From Perognathus longimembris pacificus (taxonomy: Eukaryota; Chordata; Mammalia; Rodentia; Heteromyidae), in assembly GCF_023159225.1 (NCBI RefSeq), contig NC_063171.1, positions 11,980,826 to 12,044,825 on the forward strand: a stretch of DNA of 64,000 nucleotides, given 5' to 3'. A program made the position numbers and the translations under genes. Of the stretch, positions 46,642 through 59,397 are shown one piece after another. The notes beneath the pieces were generated by a model, which worked only from the letters and a program-made list of their open reading frames with translations, ran no database searches and was not told where the DNA came from. Numbering within the stretch: position 1 is the stretch's first letter; each line of letters opens with the position of its first letter.

Positions 46642-48006
46642 GTTTTGGAGGAGTGTAATTTTTTTAGTTCTGCATATATTTTAGATACGAGGCTTTGGCC
46701 ATTGTACGGCCGGTAAAGATCTTTGACCAATCTGTGGGCCTTCTGTTTATCTTGCGAGCTATGTCCTTTGCCCTGCAGAGGCTCTGCAGTTTGATGCAGT
46801 CCCATTTGTCCAACCTTTCTTTGATTTGTAGCATTTCTGGGTCTTCGTTAAGGAAGTTCCATCCTGTGCCAAGGAGCCCAAGTGTTTCTCCTGCTCTTTC
46901 CTTTAGTGTTTTCAGGGTATCTCTTTTAATTTCGAGGTCTTTGGTCCTTTTGAAATTGATTTTGGTGCAGGGTGATATATAAGGAACTAGTTTTAGTTTG
47001 TTGCATGTGTTGAACCAGTTTTGCCAGCACCATTTGTTAAAGAGGCTATCTTTCTTTTAGACTATCTTTTAACTCCTTCATCAAAGATTAAGTAGGCATA
47101 GTTTTGTAGGTTCATTTCTGGGTCTTTAATTCTGTTCCATTGGTCTTCAGGCCTGTTCTGGTGCCAATACAAAGCTGTTTTTATTAATATAGCTTTATAA
47201 TACAGTTTAAAGTTTGGTATTTTTATTCCTCCAGCACTGTTCTTTCTGCTTAGGATTGTTTTTGCTATTCTGGCTCTTTTATTGTTCCATATGAATTTCT
47301 GGATTGCTTCCTCTATTTCATTAAAAAATGGTGTTGGGATCGTCCCCTCAATAAGTGGGCTAAAGACTTAAAAAGAGACTTCTCTGATGAGGAAATGAGA
47401 ATGGCCAAGAGACATATGAAAAAGTGCTCTACATCACTGGCCATAAAAGAGATGCAAATCAAAACAACATTGATGTTCCACCTCACCCCACTAATCATGT
47501 CCTATATCAAGAAAACTAACAATAACAAATGTTGGAGGGGATGTGGCCAAAATGGAACCCTATTTCATTGTTAGTGGGAGTATAAACTGGTTCAGCCACT
47601 CTAGAGAGCAGTATGGAGATTCCTCAAAAGGCTAAATATAGAACTCCCCTATGACCCAGCAGCCCCACTTTGGGCATCTACCCAAAAGACCACAAACAAG
47701 AACACACTAAAGCCACCAGCACAACAATGTTTATCGCAGCACAATTTGTCATAGCTAGAATATGGAACCAACCCAGATGCCCCTCAGTAGATGAATGGAT
47801 CAGGGAAATGTGGTACATATACACAATGGAATTTTATGCCTCTATCAGAAAGAATGACATTGCTTCTTTCGTAAGGAAATGGAAGGACTTGGAAAAAATT
47901 ACACTAAGTGATGTGAGCCAGACCCAAAGAAACATGGACTCTATGGTCTCCCTCATAGGGAATAGTTAGCACAGGTATAGGCAAATCACAGCAGAGGATC
48001 ACAAGA
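46642..48006 (+). mobile_element. L1 with inverted 5' part (twin priming), 3' end lost
   Basis: Bases 46642-47341 are ORF2 sequence in minus orientation, ending upstream in the element at 'ggtgttgggat'. From 47342 the sequence is plus and starts at the ORF2 point about 25 bases after where the inverted part stops. It runs through the C-terminal coding region (open piece 47670-47969, ending SLIGNS, stop at 47967-47969) to 'gatcacaag' at about 48006, where L1 sequence stops with no 3'UTR end or tail. Confidence 0.88.
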
Positions 48007-48115
48007 AAAAATGAACCTTTCTTTTATTAAAAGTGTTAAGTCTATATTTCAGCAGTTTTTGCTTATTCACATATTTAAATTAAAAATGAGCTACATGATT
48101 CTACCTTTGATATTG
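48005..48115 (+). repeat. Copy of local sequence inserted in L1
   Basis: 111 bp of non-L1 sequence equal to 50196-50306 at about 95% of bases by eye, placed between two L1 pieces. Starts 'gaaaaaatgaacctttc' and ends 'cctttgatattg'. Confidence 0.9.
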
Positions 48116-48381
48116 AGCCAGACCCAAAGAAACATGGACTCTATTGTCTCCCTCATAGGGAATAATTAGAACAGGTTTAGGCTAGTCACAGCAGAGGATC
48201 ACAAGAGCCCAATAGCTATACCCTTATGAATACCTACGATGATGCTAAGTGAAATGAACTCCATGTTACGGAAATGATTGTTATATCACTGTTTTAACTA
48301 CTCTCAACGTGCTATGTGTAATCGTAGCTTCTATTATTGATGAACTTCTTGTATCCCCTTCCTATGGTGTAACTGCACTGT
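48116..48381 (+). mobile_element. L1 fragment repeating the preceding L1 end
   Basis: Begins 'gccagacccaaagaaacatgg', repeating the last ~75 bp of the L1 piece before the insert with about six differences, then goes on into the 3'UTR and stops at 'taactgcactgt' without the G-rich tract, 3' terminus or A-tail. Confidence 0.85.
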
Positions 48382-48477
48382 AGTTTTAATTGTACTAAAG
48401 TCTTCTGTTTCAGGAAGGACTTATGTTCATTTTTGTCTTTTCCCTGCACTCTAGACTTCAAAATAGGCTCCATAGAT

Positions 48478-48585
48478 TTACTTTATTGAGAAATAATTCA
48501 TATATTATATCATTCATATAGCTAAAGAGTATATTCAAAGAGATTTTAGTGTATTCAGAGTTGTACAATTAGCAACTCTCTCACT
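48478..48585 (-). mobile_element. ancient L1M-type 3' fragment
   Basis: 'ttactttattgagaaataattcatat' and 'attttagtgtattcagagttgtacaa' match the well-known 3' region of ancient mammalian L1 (L1M) elements in inverted form. Confidence 0.55.
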
Positions 48586-50195
48586 ACATATGTATATGTT
48601 TCTATTTATACACATATATATCTATATATGTGCATATGTGCATATATACATTTTATATCCATGTTACATACTACAAAAATATGTTTTAAATATTTTAGAT
48701 GCAAACTTTTCAATGATGATGGTAGATCATAAGATAATTGCATTTTTTCTTTTGAAGATTTGCCAGATTTTTTTCAGTGACTGTGCAAAATCTTACATAT
48801 CTATCTGCAGGGCAGGAGAATTCCAAACTCTACATTCTTGCCATCACTGATATTTTGCAATAGTTTCTTTTCTTCCCAAAATATAGTCTCGTTTTATGAT
48901 AGTCTCCATATTTTAATAGGAGACTATAATTTATCTTTTTTCTGTTTCATATATCAGATCTTGACTTAAGGCTACTTCCTCAGGAATTTGTCCCTGATGT
49001 CTTCAAGTATCTTTGTATTACCATTTGCTACGGAATTATACATCTATAATAAAGTAGTGTAGCTAATAATACAATAGTTTCTCTTTGCAGTCACATTATT
49101 ATCTTGGCAAAGCACTATGACTTATTTTCAGTAAATCTGAGCTCCTAATGCTTGCCTAGGGTATTAACTGAACGATTCAGTGAAAAACAATTTGACTCCA
49201 CAATCCTTTTTCTATCTAATGTTTAACAACTATTAAATTTTTTATATGATCTGTCCCTGAGTCTTTTATTTTTCCTTCAACAATGCTCCACTCACAAATT
49301 CCCATTTCCATCTTTTGGCTTCATTTACCTTTATAATCCAACGTATGACCTATTTGAAAAAAAAATTGATAAACACTTACATATGATGATGTCTGCCTTC
49401 TCCTCATGGATCTGAAAGTTCCTCCTTGGTTTCCCTCTCTGCATTATTATGCTTAATATCAAACTGTCTAAGTGCTATCATGTGAGAATCTCGGAAATAT
49501 GTTTTGTATAACTCTAAGATAATGATGCTTATGTCTGCATTATAATATCTAGGGAATATTTGGGACAAGTTTTAAATAGCACTTTATATTAGCATTGTAT
49601 AGTGGATTTTCATGATACTCTATCAATTAGTTTTGAATATCTTTTCTAAATAGATTACAGATGAAAATACAATTAACTTGCAATCAGAAAGACATGCTTA
49701 ACAGTGATGTACATGTATCCCCTAATAGCTTGTGTCTTTATATTTTATTGCTATTTCCAGGCCTTGTACCTATAACAACCATCTAAAATCTGCAGGTAGA
49801 TGTCTGTTTCCATCAGTTTTCCTTGGTGCCTCAGTTTCCGAAGCCTTATTATTCTCTTGGTAAGATTAATATATAATAGTTTTCATTTTTATTTGGTGTT
49901 AGGGATACTGAAACTTTTATGATGGAAATAAATTACAATTGCTTCAAAATGTATATAGTAAGCCATAAGAACAGATTGTTGTACAAAATAGTTCACTGAT
50001 AAAAGAAGAAAGACACAAAACATTGATCATAACCCCATCAATTGCAAAGACAGTTATTTCTCCAATATTGACTCTACGTGTGATCAAGGGCGCTGTGAAA
50101 AGCCAGTGAATTTGAATGAAAATAAAATACATAAGTTTTATTCATTATTTGTAATACTTCTTACTATATTTTATGTTTAAATGGACTTACTCTGA
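48586..50195. other. anonymous sequence
   Basis: No family or gene recognised. A hairpin with arms atagtctcc (48899-48907) and ggagactat (48919-48927) is present. Confidence 0.4.
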
Positions 50196-50306
50196 GAAAA
50201 AAATGAACCTTTCTTTTATTAAAAGTGTTGTCTATTTTTTCAGCAGTTTTTGCTTATTCACATATTTAAATTAAAAATGAACTACATGATTCTACCTTTG
50301 ATATTG
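50196..50306 (+). repeat. Likely source copy of the insert at 48005-48115
   Basis: Same 111 bp sequence embedded in anonymous DNA with no L1 at either edge, so probably the original copy. Orientation is the same; the distance is 2.2 kb. Confidence 0.85.
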
Positions 50307-51877
50307 TCTAAGGTATAATTACCTTATTTTCTAAAAATGTTCTTAAAATTAATTCTACTTTTCCATTAGTAACCCTTCAGTGGGATTTAATTCATTTAAT
50401 AGGCTCAAGTACTTTTGACCTGTGTGTAAGAATTCCATGATAAGCTGAATTAGTAGCTGTATAAAGAAAATTTTAGACGATGTTGGATCAGATCCATAAG
50501 TTTATAAATTTGAAATTCTAACTAAAATTTTCATACAAAGTTGTCATCACTACTTATAATGGTTCATAAATATCTTGAGCTATAAAAATTAAACTGAAAT
50601 TAAGATTCTACATGAAGGAGATAGGGACTATGTGTGTGGCAAAGGCAAATCTTGGCTGGTACTCTCTGCTGGTCCATCTATCTCTTCATCTGCTACATTT
50701 GTCTTCAAAGGAAAGCATGGGAGCAAAGTTTATTATTAAAAGTTTGAATAACTTAATTATTTTCCTAGTTATTAAACTATCAGTCTCTTTTATTCCAAGC
50801 CTTATGGCCTTGATCATATTTTGTCCGTCCTTGTCCACAAATCAAAAAACAAAATCCTTTTGTATTCCTTAAGTGCCTATTGAAGTGGATAGAAAGGCAA
50901 AGCTAAATCCATTCACAATCCTTGGCTTTGATAAATTTGAAATGCTAAGGGTTGTTCAAAGTTTGTTCCCATAGCAATGACCAGACATTTGCCTCAGGTA
51001 GGAAAAGAATTGAAGAACTGAAAGTAAATGCTATCAGGGTCTCGTCTTTAGAGCTGCATTCGTCCTAAAATCCTAGCCTTATTCCCTTTGTAGATCATTA
51101 CAGTTTCTAAGTAGACATGGCTGCAAAAATATTGGTATCTTCCTGCACCCTCCTCATTTGCTCTTTGTCTCTTGAGCATAACTTTAAAATGCCTCATGTA
51201 ATTTTTATGAGAGAATTTGCAGCTTGAGACAGAAGTAACATGCAAACCTTAATGTTATTTACCTTCTCACTTTGACACATTTTTTAACTGCCAAGCAAAG
51301 GTGTGGGTGACATTTGAAGTTCTGTTAAATGATTTGGAAGAAGCTTTATTTTTTACATTGTTTAGAGGCTTTAAAATGTATGAGTGGGCTTTGCATAGCA
51401 GGTGTTGAATGACAGCTTTTTGAGCAGAATATGAATGAGAATATCAAACACCTCCACATTATATCTCAGAAAAAAAAATCTGTTGAGTCTGATAACCAAA
51501 TACATGTGGAATTATCTATTGTTTTATTTTCTTTTACGACACCCTAGTTAAAATTCTAACATTTTAATTTTAGATAAATCTAAGGGTATTTGAATATAAA
51601 TAACAGTCATTTTTTCCATTCTTTAATAAACCTGTACATCAATAGAAGGTTTTAACTTTAGATGTTTTAGTTCAGCATATATTTCAAAACAGAAATAGAG
51701 CAGGATTTTGGATGTTCTTACCATAAAGAAGTGGTGAGGGTTGAGAGGGTAACTGTGCTAATTACTCTAATTTTTCATTATAAAATGTATGTTTATTGAA
51801 ATACTATATTGTACTCTACAAATATGTATAATAATTTAGTCAATAACAATTAAAGTGAAACAACTAAAAGGAAATAT
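50307..51877. other. anonymous sequence
   Basis: No repeat or coding signal recognised. Confidence 0.4.
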
Positions 51878-52426
51878 CAAATGGAACATTCTTTTTTGTT
51901 TTTTTTTTCAAATTTTTATTAGCAAACTGATGTACAGAGAGGTTCCAGTTTCATACATTAGGCACTGGATACATTACTTGTATTGTTTGTTACCTCTTCC
52001 CTCATACTCCCCTTCTTCCTCCCCCTTTCCCTTTCCCCCCATGAGGTGTTCAGTTCACTTAGATCAAACAATTTTGCAAGTATTGCTTCTGTAGTTGTTT
52101 TTTTTTTCTTTCATTTTTTATCCTGTGTCTCTCAATTTTGGTATTCCCTTTCAATTTCCTAGTTCCAATACCAGTATAGACAGTTTCCAATATAATCAGA
52201 TAAGATTACAGAGATAGTGTAGGTACAAACACAGGAAGGTAATACAAGAACATCATCAATAATAGAAGCTACAGATACACATGGGACGTTGAAAGTAGTT
52301 ACAACTGTGATATAACAATTGTTTCCGTAAGATGGAGTTCATTTCACTTAGCATCATCTTATGTGTTCATAAGAGTATAGCTATTGGGTTCTTGTAATCC
52401 ACTGCTGTGATTTGCCTAAACCTGTA

Positions 52427-55400
52427 CTAATTATTCCCAATAAGGGAGACCACAGAGTCCATGTTTCTTTGGGTCTGGCTCACTTCACTTAGTATAATTT
52501 TTTCCAAGTCCTTCCATTTCCTTACAAATAGGGCAACATCATTTTTTCTGGTAGAGACATAATATTCTATTGTGTATATGTACCACATTTTCCTGATCCA
52601 TTCGTCTACTGAGGGGCATCTGGGTTGGTTCCAGATTCTTACTATGACAAATTGCATTGTGATGAACATTGTTGTACTGGTGGCATTACTGTGATTTTGT
52701 TTGTGTTCTTTTGGGTAGATGCCCAAAGTGGGGCTGCTGGGTCGTAGGGGAGTTCTATATTTAGCCTTTTGAGGAATCTCCATACTGCTTGCCAGAGTGG
52801 CTGAACCAGTTTACATTCCCACCAACAATGAAGTAGGGTTCCCTTTTGGCCACATCCCCTCCAACATTTGTCATTGTTAGTTTTCTTGATATATGCCATT
52901 CTTACATGGGTGAGATGGAATCTCCATGTTGTTCTGATTTGCATTTCTTTTATGGCCTGTGATGCAGAGCACATTTCATATGTCTCTTGGCCATTCTCAT
53001 TTCCTCATCAGAGAAGTCTCTTTGTAAGTCTTTAGCCCACTTGATGAGGGGGCTATTGGATCTTTGCTGTTTTGTTCTGGAGGAAGGTAATTTTTTTTAG
53101 TTCAGCATATATTTTTAGATATGAGGCCTTTGTCCGTTGAATGGCCGGTAAAGATTTTTTCCCAGTCTGTGGGCTTTCTGTTTATCTTGCGAGCTATGTC
53201 CTTTGCCATGCAGAAGCTCTGCAGTTTGATGTAGTCTCATTTGTCCAACCTTTCTTCAATTTGTAGCTTTTCTGGGTCTTTGTTAAGGAAATTCCGTCCT
53301 GCGCCAAGGAGCACAAGTGTTTCTCCTACTCCTTCCTTTAGTGTTTTCAAGGTGTCTGTTTTGATTTCGAGGTCTTTAATCCATTTGGAGTTGATTTTGG
53401 TGCAGGGTGATATATAAGAATCTAGTTTTAGTTTGTTGCATGTGTTGAACCAGCTTTGCCAGCAAAATTTGTTAAAGAGGCTATCTTTCTTCTAAGCTAT
53501 TGTTTTAGCTCCTTTGTCAAAGATTAAGTAGGCATAGTTCTGTGGGTTCATTTCTCGGTCTTCAGTTCTGTTCCATTGGTCTTCAGGTCTGTTTCGGTGC
53601 CAATGCCAAGCTGTTTTTATTACTATAGCTTTATAATATAGATTGAAGTTGGGTATTGTAATTCTCCACCACTGGTCTTTCTGCTTAGGATTGTTTTTGC
53701 TATTCTAGGTCTTTTATTGATCTATATGAATTTCTGGATTGTTTCCTCTATTTCATTAAAAAATGGTGTTGGGATATTAATGGGTATTGCATTGAATTTG
53801 TAGATAGCCTTTGACAATATTGCCATTTTGATTATATTAATACTCCCAATCCAGGAGCATGGGAAGTTTTTCCATTTCCTTCGTTCTGACTTAATTTCAT
53901 TTTTCAAGCTTTTAAAATTCTCATCAAAGAGTTCTTTCACTTCTTTGATTGTGGTTATTCCTAGGTATTTTATGTTTTGGGGGCTATTGCAAAAGGAGCT
54001 GCTTTCCTGATTTCCGCCTCGGTCTTTGGGTCATTAGCATAGAGAACGGCCGTTGAGTTTTGAGGGTTTATTTTATATCCTTCAACTTTGCTAAAGTTTT
54101 GGATCAGCTCTATCAGCTTGGGGGTAGAGTCTATGGGATTCTTTAGGTATAGGATCATGTCATCTGCGAAGAGAGAAAGTTTTACTTCATCTTTTCCTAT
54201 TTGGATCCCCTTTATTTTTGGTCTTGCCTAATTGCTCTGGCTAGGAATTCCAGTACTATGTTGAAGAGCAGGGGTGAGAGTGGACATCCCTGCCTTGTTC
54301 CTGATTTTAAAGGGAATGGCTTTACTTTTTCACCATTTAGAGTTATGCTTGCTGTTGGTTTGTCATAAACTGCCTTGATTATATTCAGGAATGTTCCCTG
54401 GAATCCCAGTTTTTCCAGGGCTTTTAGCATAAATGGATGCTGGATTTTGTCGAATGATTTTTCCGCATCCAGAGATAAAACCATGTGGTTCTTTACCTTG
54501 CTCCGGTTGATGTGGTGGATTAGATTAATTGACTTGTGTATATTAAACCAAGTTTGCATCCCTGGGATGAATCCAATTTGATCGTGGTGTATGATTTTTT
54601 TTGATGACCTGTTGAAGTCGATTGGCCAGAGTTTTGTTGAGAATTTTTGCGTCTATGTTCATCAAGGAAATCGGTCTATAGTCATCTTTCTGTGATGAGT
54701 ACTTGCCGGGTTTGGGGATGAGGGTTATGCTGGGTTCATAGAATGTGTCTGGTAGTGAAAGTTCCCTTTCAATTTCCTTGAAGAGTTTGAGAAATATTGG
54801 TGTGAGTTCTGTTTTGAAGTCCTTGTAGAATTCTGCCATGAATCCATCTGGACCTGGGCTTTTCTTCGATGGGAGATCATTTATTGCCGTTTCTATTTTA
54901 ATACTAGATATGGGTCTGTTTAGAAGGTTTAAATCTTCATGGTTGAGTTTGGGGATATGAATTTTTTCTAGGAAATCATCCATTTCTTCCAAGTTCTCAA
55001 ATTTGATGGCAGAAAGATTTGCAAAATAGTCCCTTATTTTTTTCTGAATTTCGGTTATTTCTGTGGTGATATTACCTGTTTCATCTCTTATCTTGTTTAT
55101 TTGAGTGTGCTGCCTTCGTTTTTTGGACAGGTTTGCCAGGGGTCTGTCTATCTTGTTGATTTTTTCAAAGAACCAACTCTTTGTTTTGTTGATGCTTTTG
55201 ATTTTTTTCATCTCTAATTGATTTAATTCTGATTTGATTTTAAGTATTTGCTTCCATCTATTGACATGGGGTTTGGCTTGTTGTTCTCCTTCTAGGAGAT
55301 TAAGGTGCTTCCTTAAATTACTGAGTTGCTGTTTCTCCAGTTTTTTGTTGTATGCGCTCAGAGATATAAATTTTCCTGAGGACTGCCTTTGCTGTGTCCC

Positions 55401-56264
55401 AAAGAAGCTGGTACTTTGTATCCTCATCTTGGTTGAATTCCATAAACATTTGAATTTCCGTTTTAATTTCTTCGATGACCCACTGATGGTTCAGCAGTGT
55501 ATTGTTTAGTCTCCATTAATTGTGGAATTTTCTGTGATGTCTGAGTTGAGCTCTAATTTTATTCCATTGTGGTCTGAGAGAATGCAGGGAATGGTTTTGA
55601 TACTTCTGAATTTGTACACATTTTCTTTGTGTCCTAAGATGTGATCTATTTTGGAGAATGTTCCATGTGCTATGGAGAAAACTGTGTAGTCTGTTGTTGC
55701 TGGGTGGGATATTCTGTAGCTGTCGGTTAAGTCTAGTTGGTCTATGCAATTATTTAGTTCTGTGGTTTCTTTGTTCAGTTTTTGGCGTGTTGATCTGTCC
55801 ATAGGTGATAGTGGAGTGTTAAAGTCCCCAACTATCAATGTGTTTGGGTCTATGAGTGTATTTAGAGTCAGTAGTGTTTGTTTGATGAAGTTGGGTGCTC
55901 CTGCATTTGGTGTGTAGATATTTAGAATGGTTATATCTTCCTGTAGCAGATATTCCTTTACCAGTATGTAGTAACCTTCTTTGTCTCTTCTTACCTTTTT
56001 AAATTTGAAGTCAATTTTGTCTGATACGAGGATTGCAACTCCAGCCTGCTTATAGGGGCCATTTGCTTGATAGATTTGATTCCAGCCTTTCACTTTTAGA
56101 AGATGTTTTCTTTTGCTGGTTAGCTGTGTCTCTTGGAGGCAGCAGAAAGATGGATCTTGAATTTTGATCCAGCTTATGAGCCTATGTCGTTTGATTGGAG
56201 AATTAAGTCCATTAATGTTGAGAGTTAGGATTGAGCGATGATCATTTGTTCCTTTCGTTGTCAC
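52427..56264 (-). pseudogene. L1 ORF2 (endonuclease + reverse transcriptase), disrupted
   Basis: ORF2 makes the protein that nicks target DNA and copies L1 RNA. The span equals about 1279 codons, the usual ORF2 size. The N-terminal endonuclease is continuous (55506-56264, 252 codons), with QET near residue 41 and SDHN near residue 234 of that piece. RT follows in pieces at 54543-55427 (294 codons, with the PGPDGF and RPISLMN blocks), 54212-54559, 53970-54158 and 53722-53940. The FADD catalytic box is intact at 54159-54170. The C-terminal Cys region (CWRGCG...HCWWEC) is in 52642-52974, and the last piece, 52427-52783, ends SLIGNN. At least five breaks. The frame opens at GTG with ATA before it, so the start ATG seems lost. 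Confidence 0.95.
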
Positions 56265-56299
56265 TATCTTGTTAAAAGATGTGTCTTCCCATTTCTTGA

Positions 56300-57408
56300 T
56301 CTGATGTTTACTATTTAGGGTTCATTTCTCTGTCTGTATTGGGATCTTGATTATTTTTCCTGTATAGTACATCTTTAAGGATTTTTTGCAAAGCTGGTTT
56401 GGTGGAGATTTATTGTTTCAGTTTTTCCTTACTATGGAAGACTTTTATTTGACCTTCGGCTATGAATGAGAGTTTGGCAGGGTACACTATTCTTGGTTGG
56501 TAGTTATTTTTATTATTATTTGATATACCTCATTCCAGGCTCTCCTTGCTTTCATGGTCTCTGCTGAGAAGTCTGGGGTAATTCTGATTGCTTTTCTTTT
56601 ATATGTGATTGTTTTCTTCTCCCTAACAGCTTTAAGGATTCTTTCCTTGTACTCTACTGATCCTGTTTTGATCACTATGTGTTGGTGGGATGTCCTATTC
56701 TGGTCTGTTTGGTTTGGGGTTCTAAATGATTCTTGTATCTGTGTAGGCCTTTTCTTCTGGATATTTGGGAAGTTCTCAGCTAATATTCTGTTAAGTAGGT
56801 TGTCTATCCCATTAACCTCTTTCTCCAAGTTTTCCTCAATACCTATTGTTCTTAAATTGGGCTTCCTGATCGTGTCTTGAATCTCCTGTAGTGATCTGTT
56901 TTGTTGATTGGATTGGACTTATATTGATTTTTTATCTTTCTCCATAGATTCTAGGGAATCTTCATCTCCTGAGATTCGATCCTCTGCTTTGGATAGTTGG
57001 GACTGTAGGCTATCCACTTGATTTCAAATCTCTTTTCCTTCTGATTGGTCTTTCCTGATGATTTCCAAGTCATTTCTTTGGTCCTGTATGGACTTCTTTA
57101 CTTCCTTAACTTCATTAATTTGGTTTTGAGTGTTGTCTCTCAAATCTTTAAGCTGGGTAGCTATCTTTTCATTTGACTCTTGAAGTTCATTTATCTTTCT
57201 ATTTGTGAATGCCATGAAATTCTCCATTACTTTTTGCTTTGCCTCCTCACACTCTAGAATAATTGACTGAAGAGATTCAAACTTTTCATTTATCATGTTT
57301 ATCAGTAGACTTTGTAGAGCATTTTGGGGGTTCTCTTCTATGTCTTTGATTGACTACTCTGCTTCCTGCTTGTTTTCAGTTGGGGGATAAGACTTCATTG
57401 TTTGCCAT
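56300..57408 (-). pseudogene. L1 ORF1 (RNA-binding chaperone), disrupted
   Basis: ORF1p is the trimeric coiled-coil nucleic-acid chaperone that coats L1 RNA. A start ATG is at 57408-57406, opening MANNEVLSPN before an in-frame stop. The coiled-coil part is open at 57024-57296 (rich in E, K, Q). The RRM and C-terminal domain are at 56487-56828, with the conserved FSAETMKARRAWN block. A late frameshift puts a stop at 56487-56489; the ancestral end lies near 56300. Full length would be about 370 codons, like other rodent ORF1. Confidence 0.9.
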
Positions 57409-59381
57409 CTTTCTTGTGTTCCTTCTGCCCATTTGGATGGGGAAGGCCAGTCTACCAGCACCTGTGAACACCGTTTAAGACCCAAAGGAGACCTTAGCAG
57501 GTATTGTTGTGTAAATCTTAAAATTTCACAATTAAATACACATACCTGTGTATAAAATTAGATTTGGTGTTCCTAAAGAATACAATTTCATTTTAACAAC
57601 CAATCCTGAGCCCTGTATTCAGTAGTTACTTATTTACGGTTACAATTGAGCAATTCTTGTTCTTATATTAAGTTCCTTTTGGACTGGCTTTCTCTATGAA
57701 CCCCTTTGTTTCACTTGATTTAAGTGGGGATACCCTCTATCCAATAACCAGGCATCAATGGGATCTGGAGGACCTAGTAGTAAGTCAGGAGGTTAAGTTA
57801 GAGGTAATAAAGAAACTAGAGTAAAATGTATGGAGGGGTGATGATTTTGGTTTAGTTTCAGTGACGTGGAAATGTGGAGGAGAGTAGAATCAGTAGAAAC
57901 AACAAGGTTAAAATGATAAACAGTGGAGAGTTAGAAGTAAAGAGTGGAGATATTATTCATAGGAAAGTAATTTTTAAAGAAATAGAATACATAGAGAGAA
58001 TACTGGAAGACAGATGCACATAACCGAGAAAAGTTATTTAAAAAAAAATGAAATAGAAAGGAAAAACAGAAAAAACCAGAAAAATGAAAAAGAAAAAAAA
58101 AATGATCAACTACAACAACAACAAAAAAAACAACAACAACAAAAAAGTTAGAACCAACAGGTGAAAATGGGAAACAAAAACAAACCAATGATGTTTCAGA
58201 AATGAAAATATAAAAAAAAAAAATGAAAGCTTGAAAATCTTTTGAGACAAAAACCAAAGTCTTCCTTGTTTGGATGGACTTTCTACAGTCTCTGGTTTCC
58301 TTGTGATGGTCTTCAGTCTATTCTGCCACTTGGCTGGTTTGACGTGCCTTCAGTTTGCAGGGGTGGATCTGTTCTGACCCTCCTTCCCTGTTGGTGCAAT
58401 CGTGGGTCTCTGTGGTTCCCACAGCTTGCAGGTAAGAGTTGGGTGTGCTCTGTAGGTGGGGACTTGAGCAGTCTCAGGAGCCATGGCTCCTCCTGTCTGC
58501 TGTGGGGCTGCTGCCTTTAACACCTAGCTTTCAATAGGCTAGCTTTTCAATAGGACTCAGCAGGGTGGGGCAACTCTGGCTTGGTTTACCAGGCTGAGTC
58601 CCTTGCCTTGGGGAAGTTCCACCCTCCTGGGAGGGGTGGCCTTCTAGGCAGGGCTGGGTATGGAATTCAGCTCTGTTTCAGGCTGGGAATTAGGCATCTT
58701 AATGGGACCGTTTATCTGTCTCAGGAAGTTTGTTCTCCCGTTTGGCAGTTCCGTGCAGCCGATAGCTGCTTGCCGCTTTCGCTTTTTAATTTAGGAATTC
58801 CGGTGAGCAGGGCGGGCACCTCTAGCCGGGCTGAGGCCCAGGACATGCCTCCCACCTGGGCAGGGGGCGTTCTCATGGGTGGAGCTGGCTCTCACTAATT
58901 GGTCCCTCTTGCCCTTCTCAAAGATGGCCACTTTGTCCTCGCTTTCCCCAGGTGGGCTTTAGCTCCAGTCTGGTCTGACGCTTTGCCAGTGTCAAAAATG
59001 GCGCTTTGCTCTCATGGTTGGGGGACGAGCTGCTCTTTGGGAGTGAATGAGACTGTCTTTTGTGGGAGTACTGAGACTGTCTCTAAGACTTCAGCCTATC
59101 CTTGCTGTGATCTGTATGTACGTTGCCATCTGGAGGATTTCTCCCTGGTCCCCACTGAGCTGTGCGGGTGTGCAGCGCCATGCCGGCACCAGCAGTGGAG
59201 TAGCGTCAGACCATTTAAGTTGATTTTTCCTTCCTGGCTGGAATCCCTATACTGTTAGAACTTATTTGAGCTGTCTATCTAGCAGTAAAAGTTTCTCTGG
59301 GGTGGGAAAACTGCTCTGTTGGAGGGAGCTCAGCTAGGGCACTGTTGCTCTTCTGCCATCTTCTCCCAATCTTGCCTGAGC
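57409..59381 (-). promoter_or_regulatory. L1 5'UTR with internal promoter region
   Basis: About 2 kb upstream of ORF1. The 5' ~1.1 kb (58250-59381) is GC-richer than its surroundings. The 3' part (about 57900-58245) is A/T homopolymer-rich, with (CAA)n near 58115-58145 on plus. An aagatggc motif (sense; 59355-59362) lies about 20 bases from the 5' end, the place where human L1 has its YY1 site. That similarity is by position and core sequence only. Confidence 0.75.
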
Positions 59382-59397
59382 CAAATGGAACATTCTT

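Larger units (their letters stand above)
51894..59381 (-). mobile_element. Full-length L1 (7.5 kb), perfect 16 bp TSD
   Basis: Complete minus-strand L1: poly-A tail (as T) from 51894, 3'UTR to 52426, ORF2 52427-56264, ORF1 about 56300-57408, 5'UTR 57409-59381. Flanked by the perfect repeat caaatggaacattctt at 51878-51893 and 59382-59397. Length and order fit an intact mammalian L1. Both reading frames carry several stops and frameshifts, so it is not autonomous now. It is the best reference copy for the other L1 pieces in the window. Confidence 0.97.

Noticed and set aside
54543..56264. Intact L1 ORF2 gene
   Set aside because: The endonuclease and RT pieces are long but separated by a stop/frameshift near 55430-55505, with further breaks downstream; called a pseudogene.
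58581..59258. Plus-strand frames of 105 and 119 codons as a host gene
   Set aside because: They lie antisense within the L1 5'UTR of the full-length element and align at DNA level with the orphan 5'UTR.
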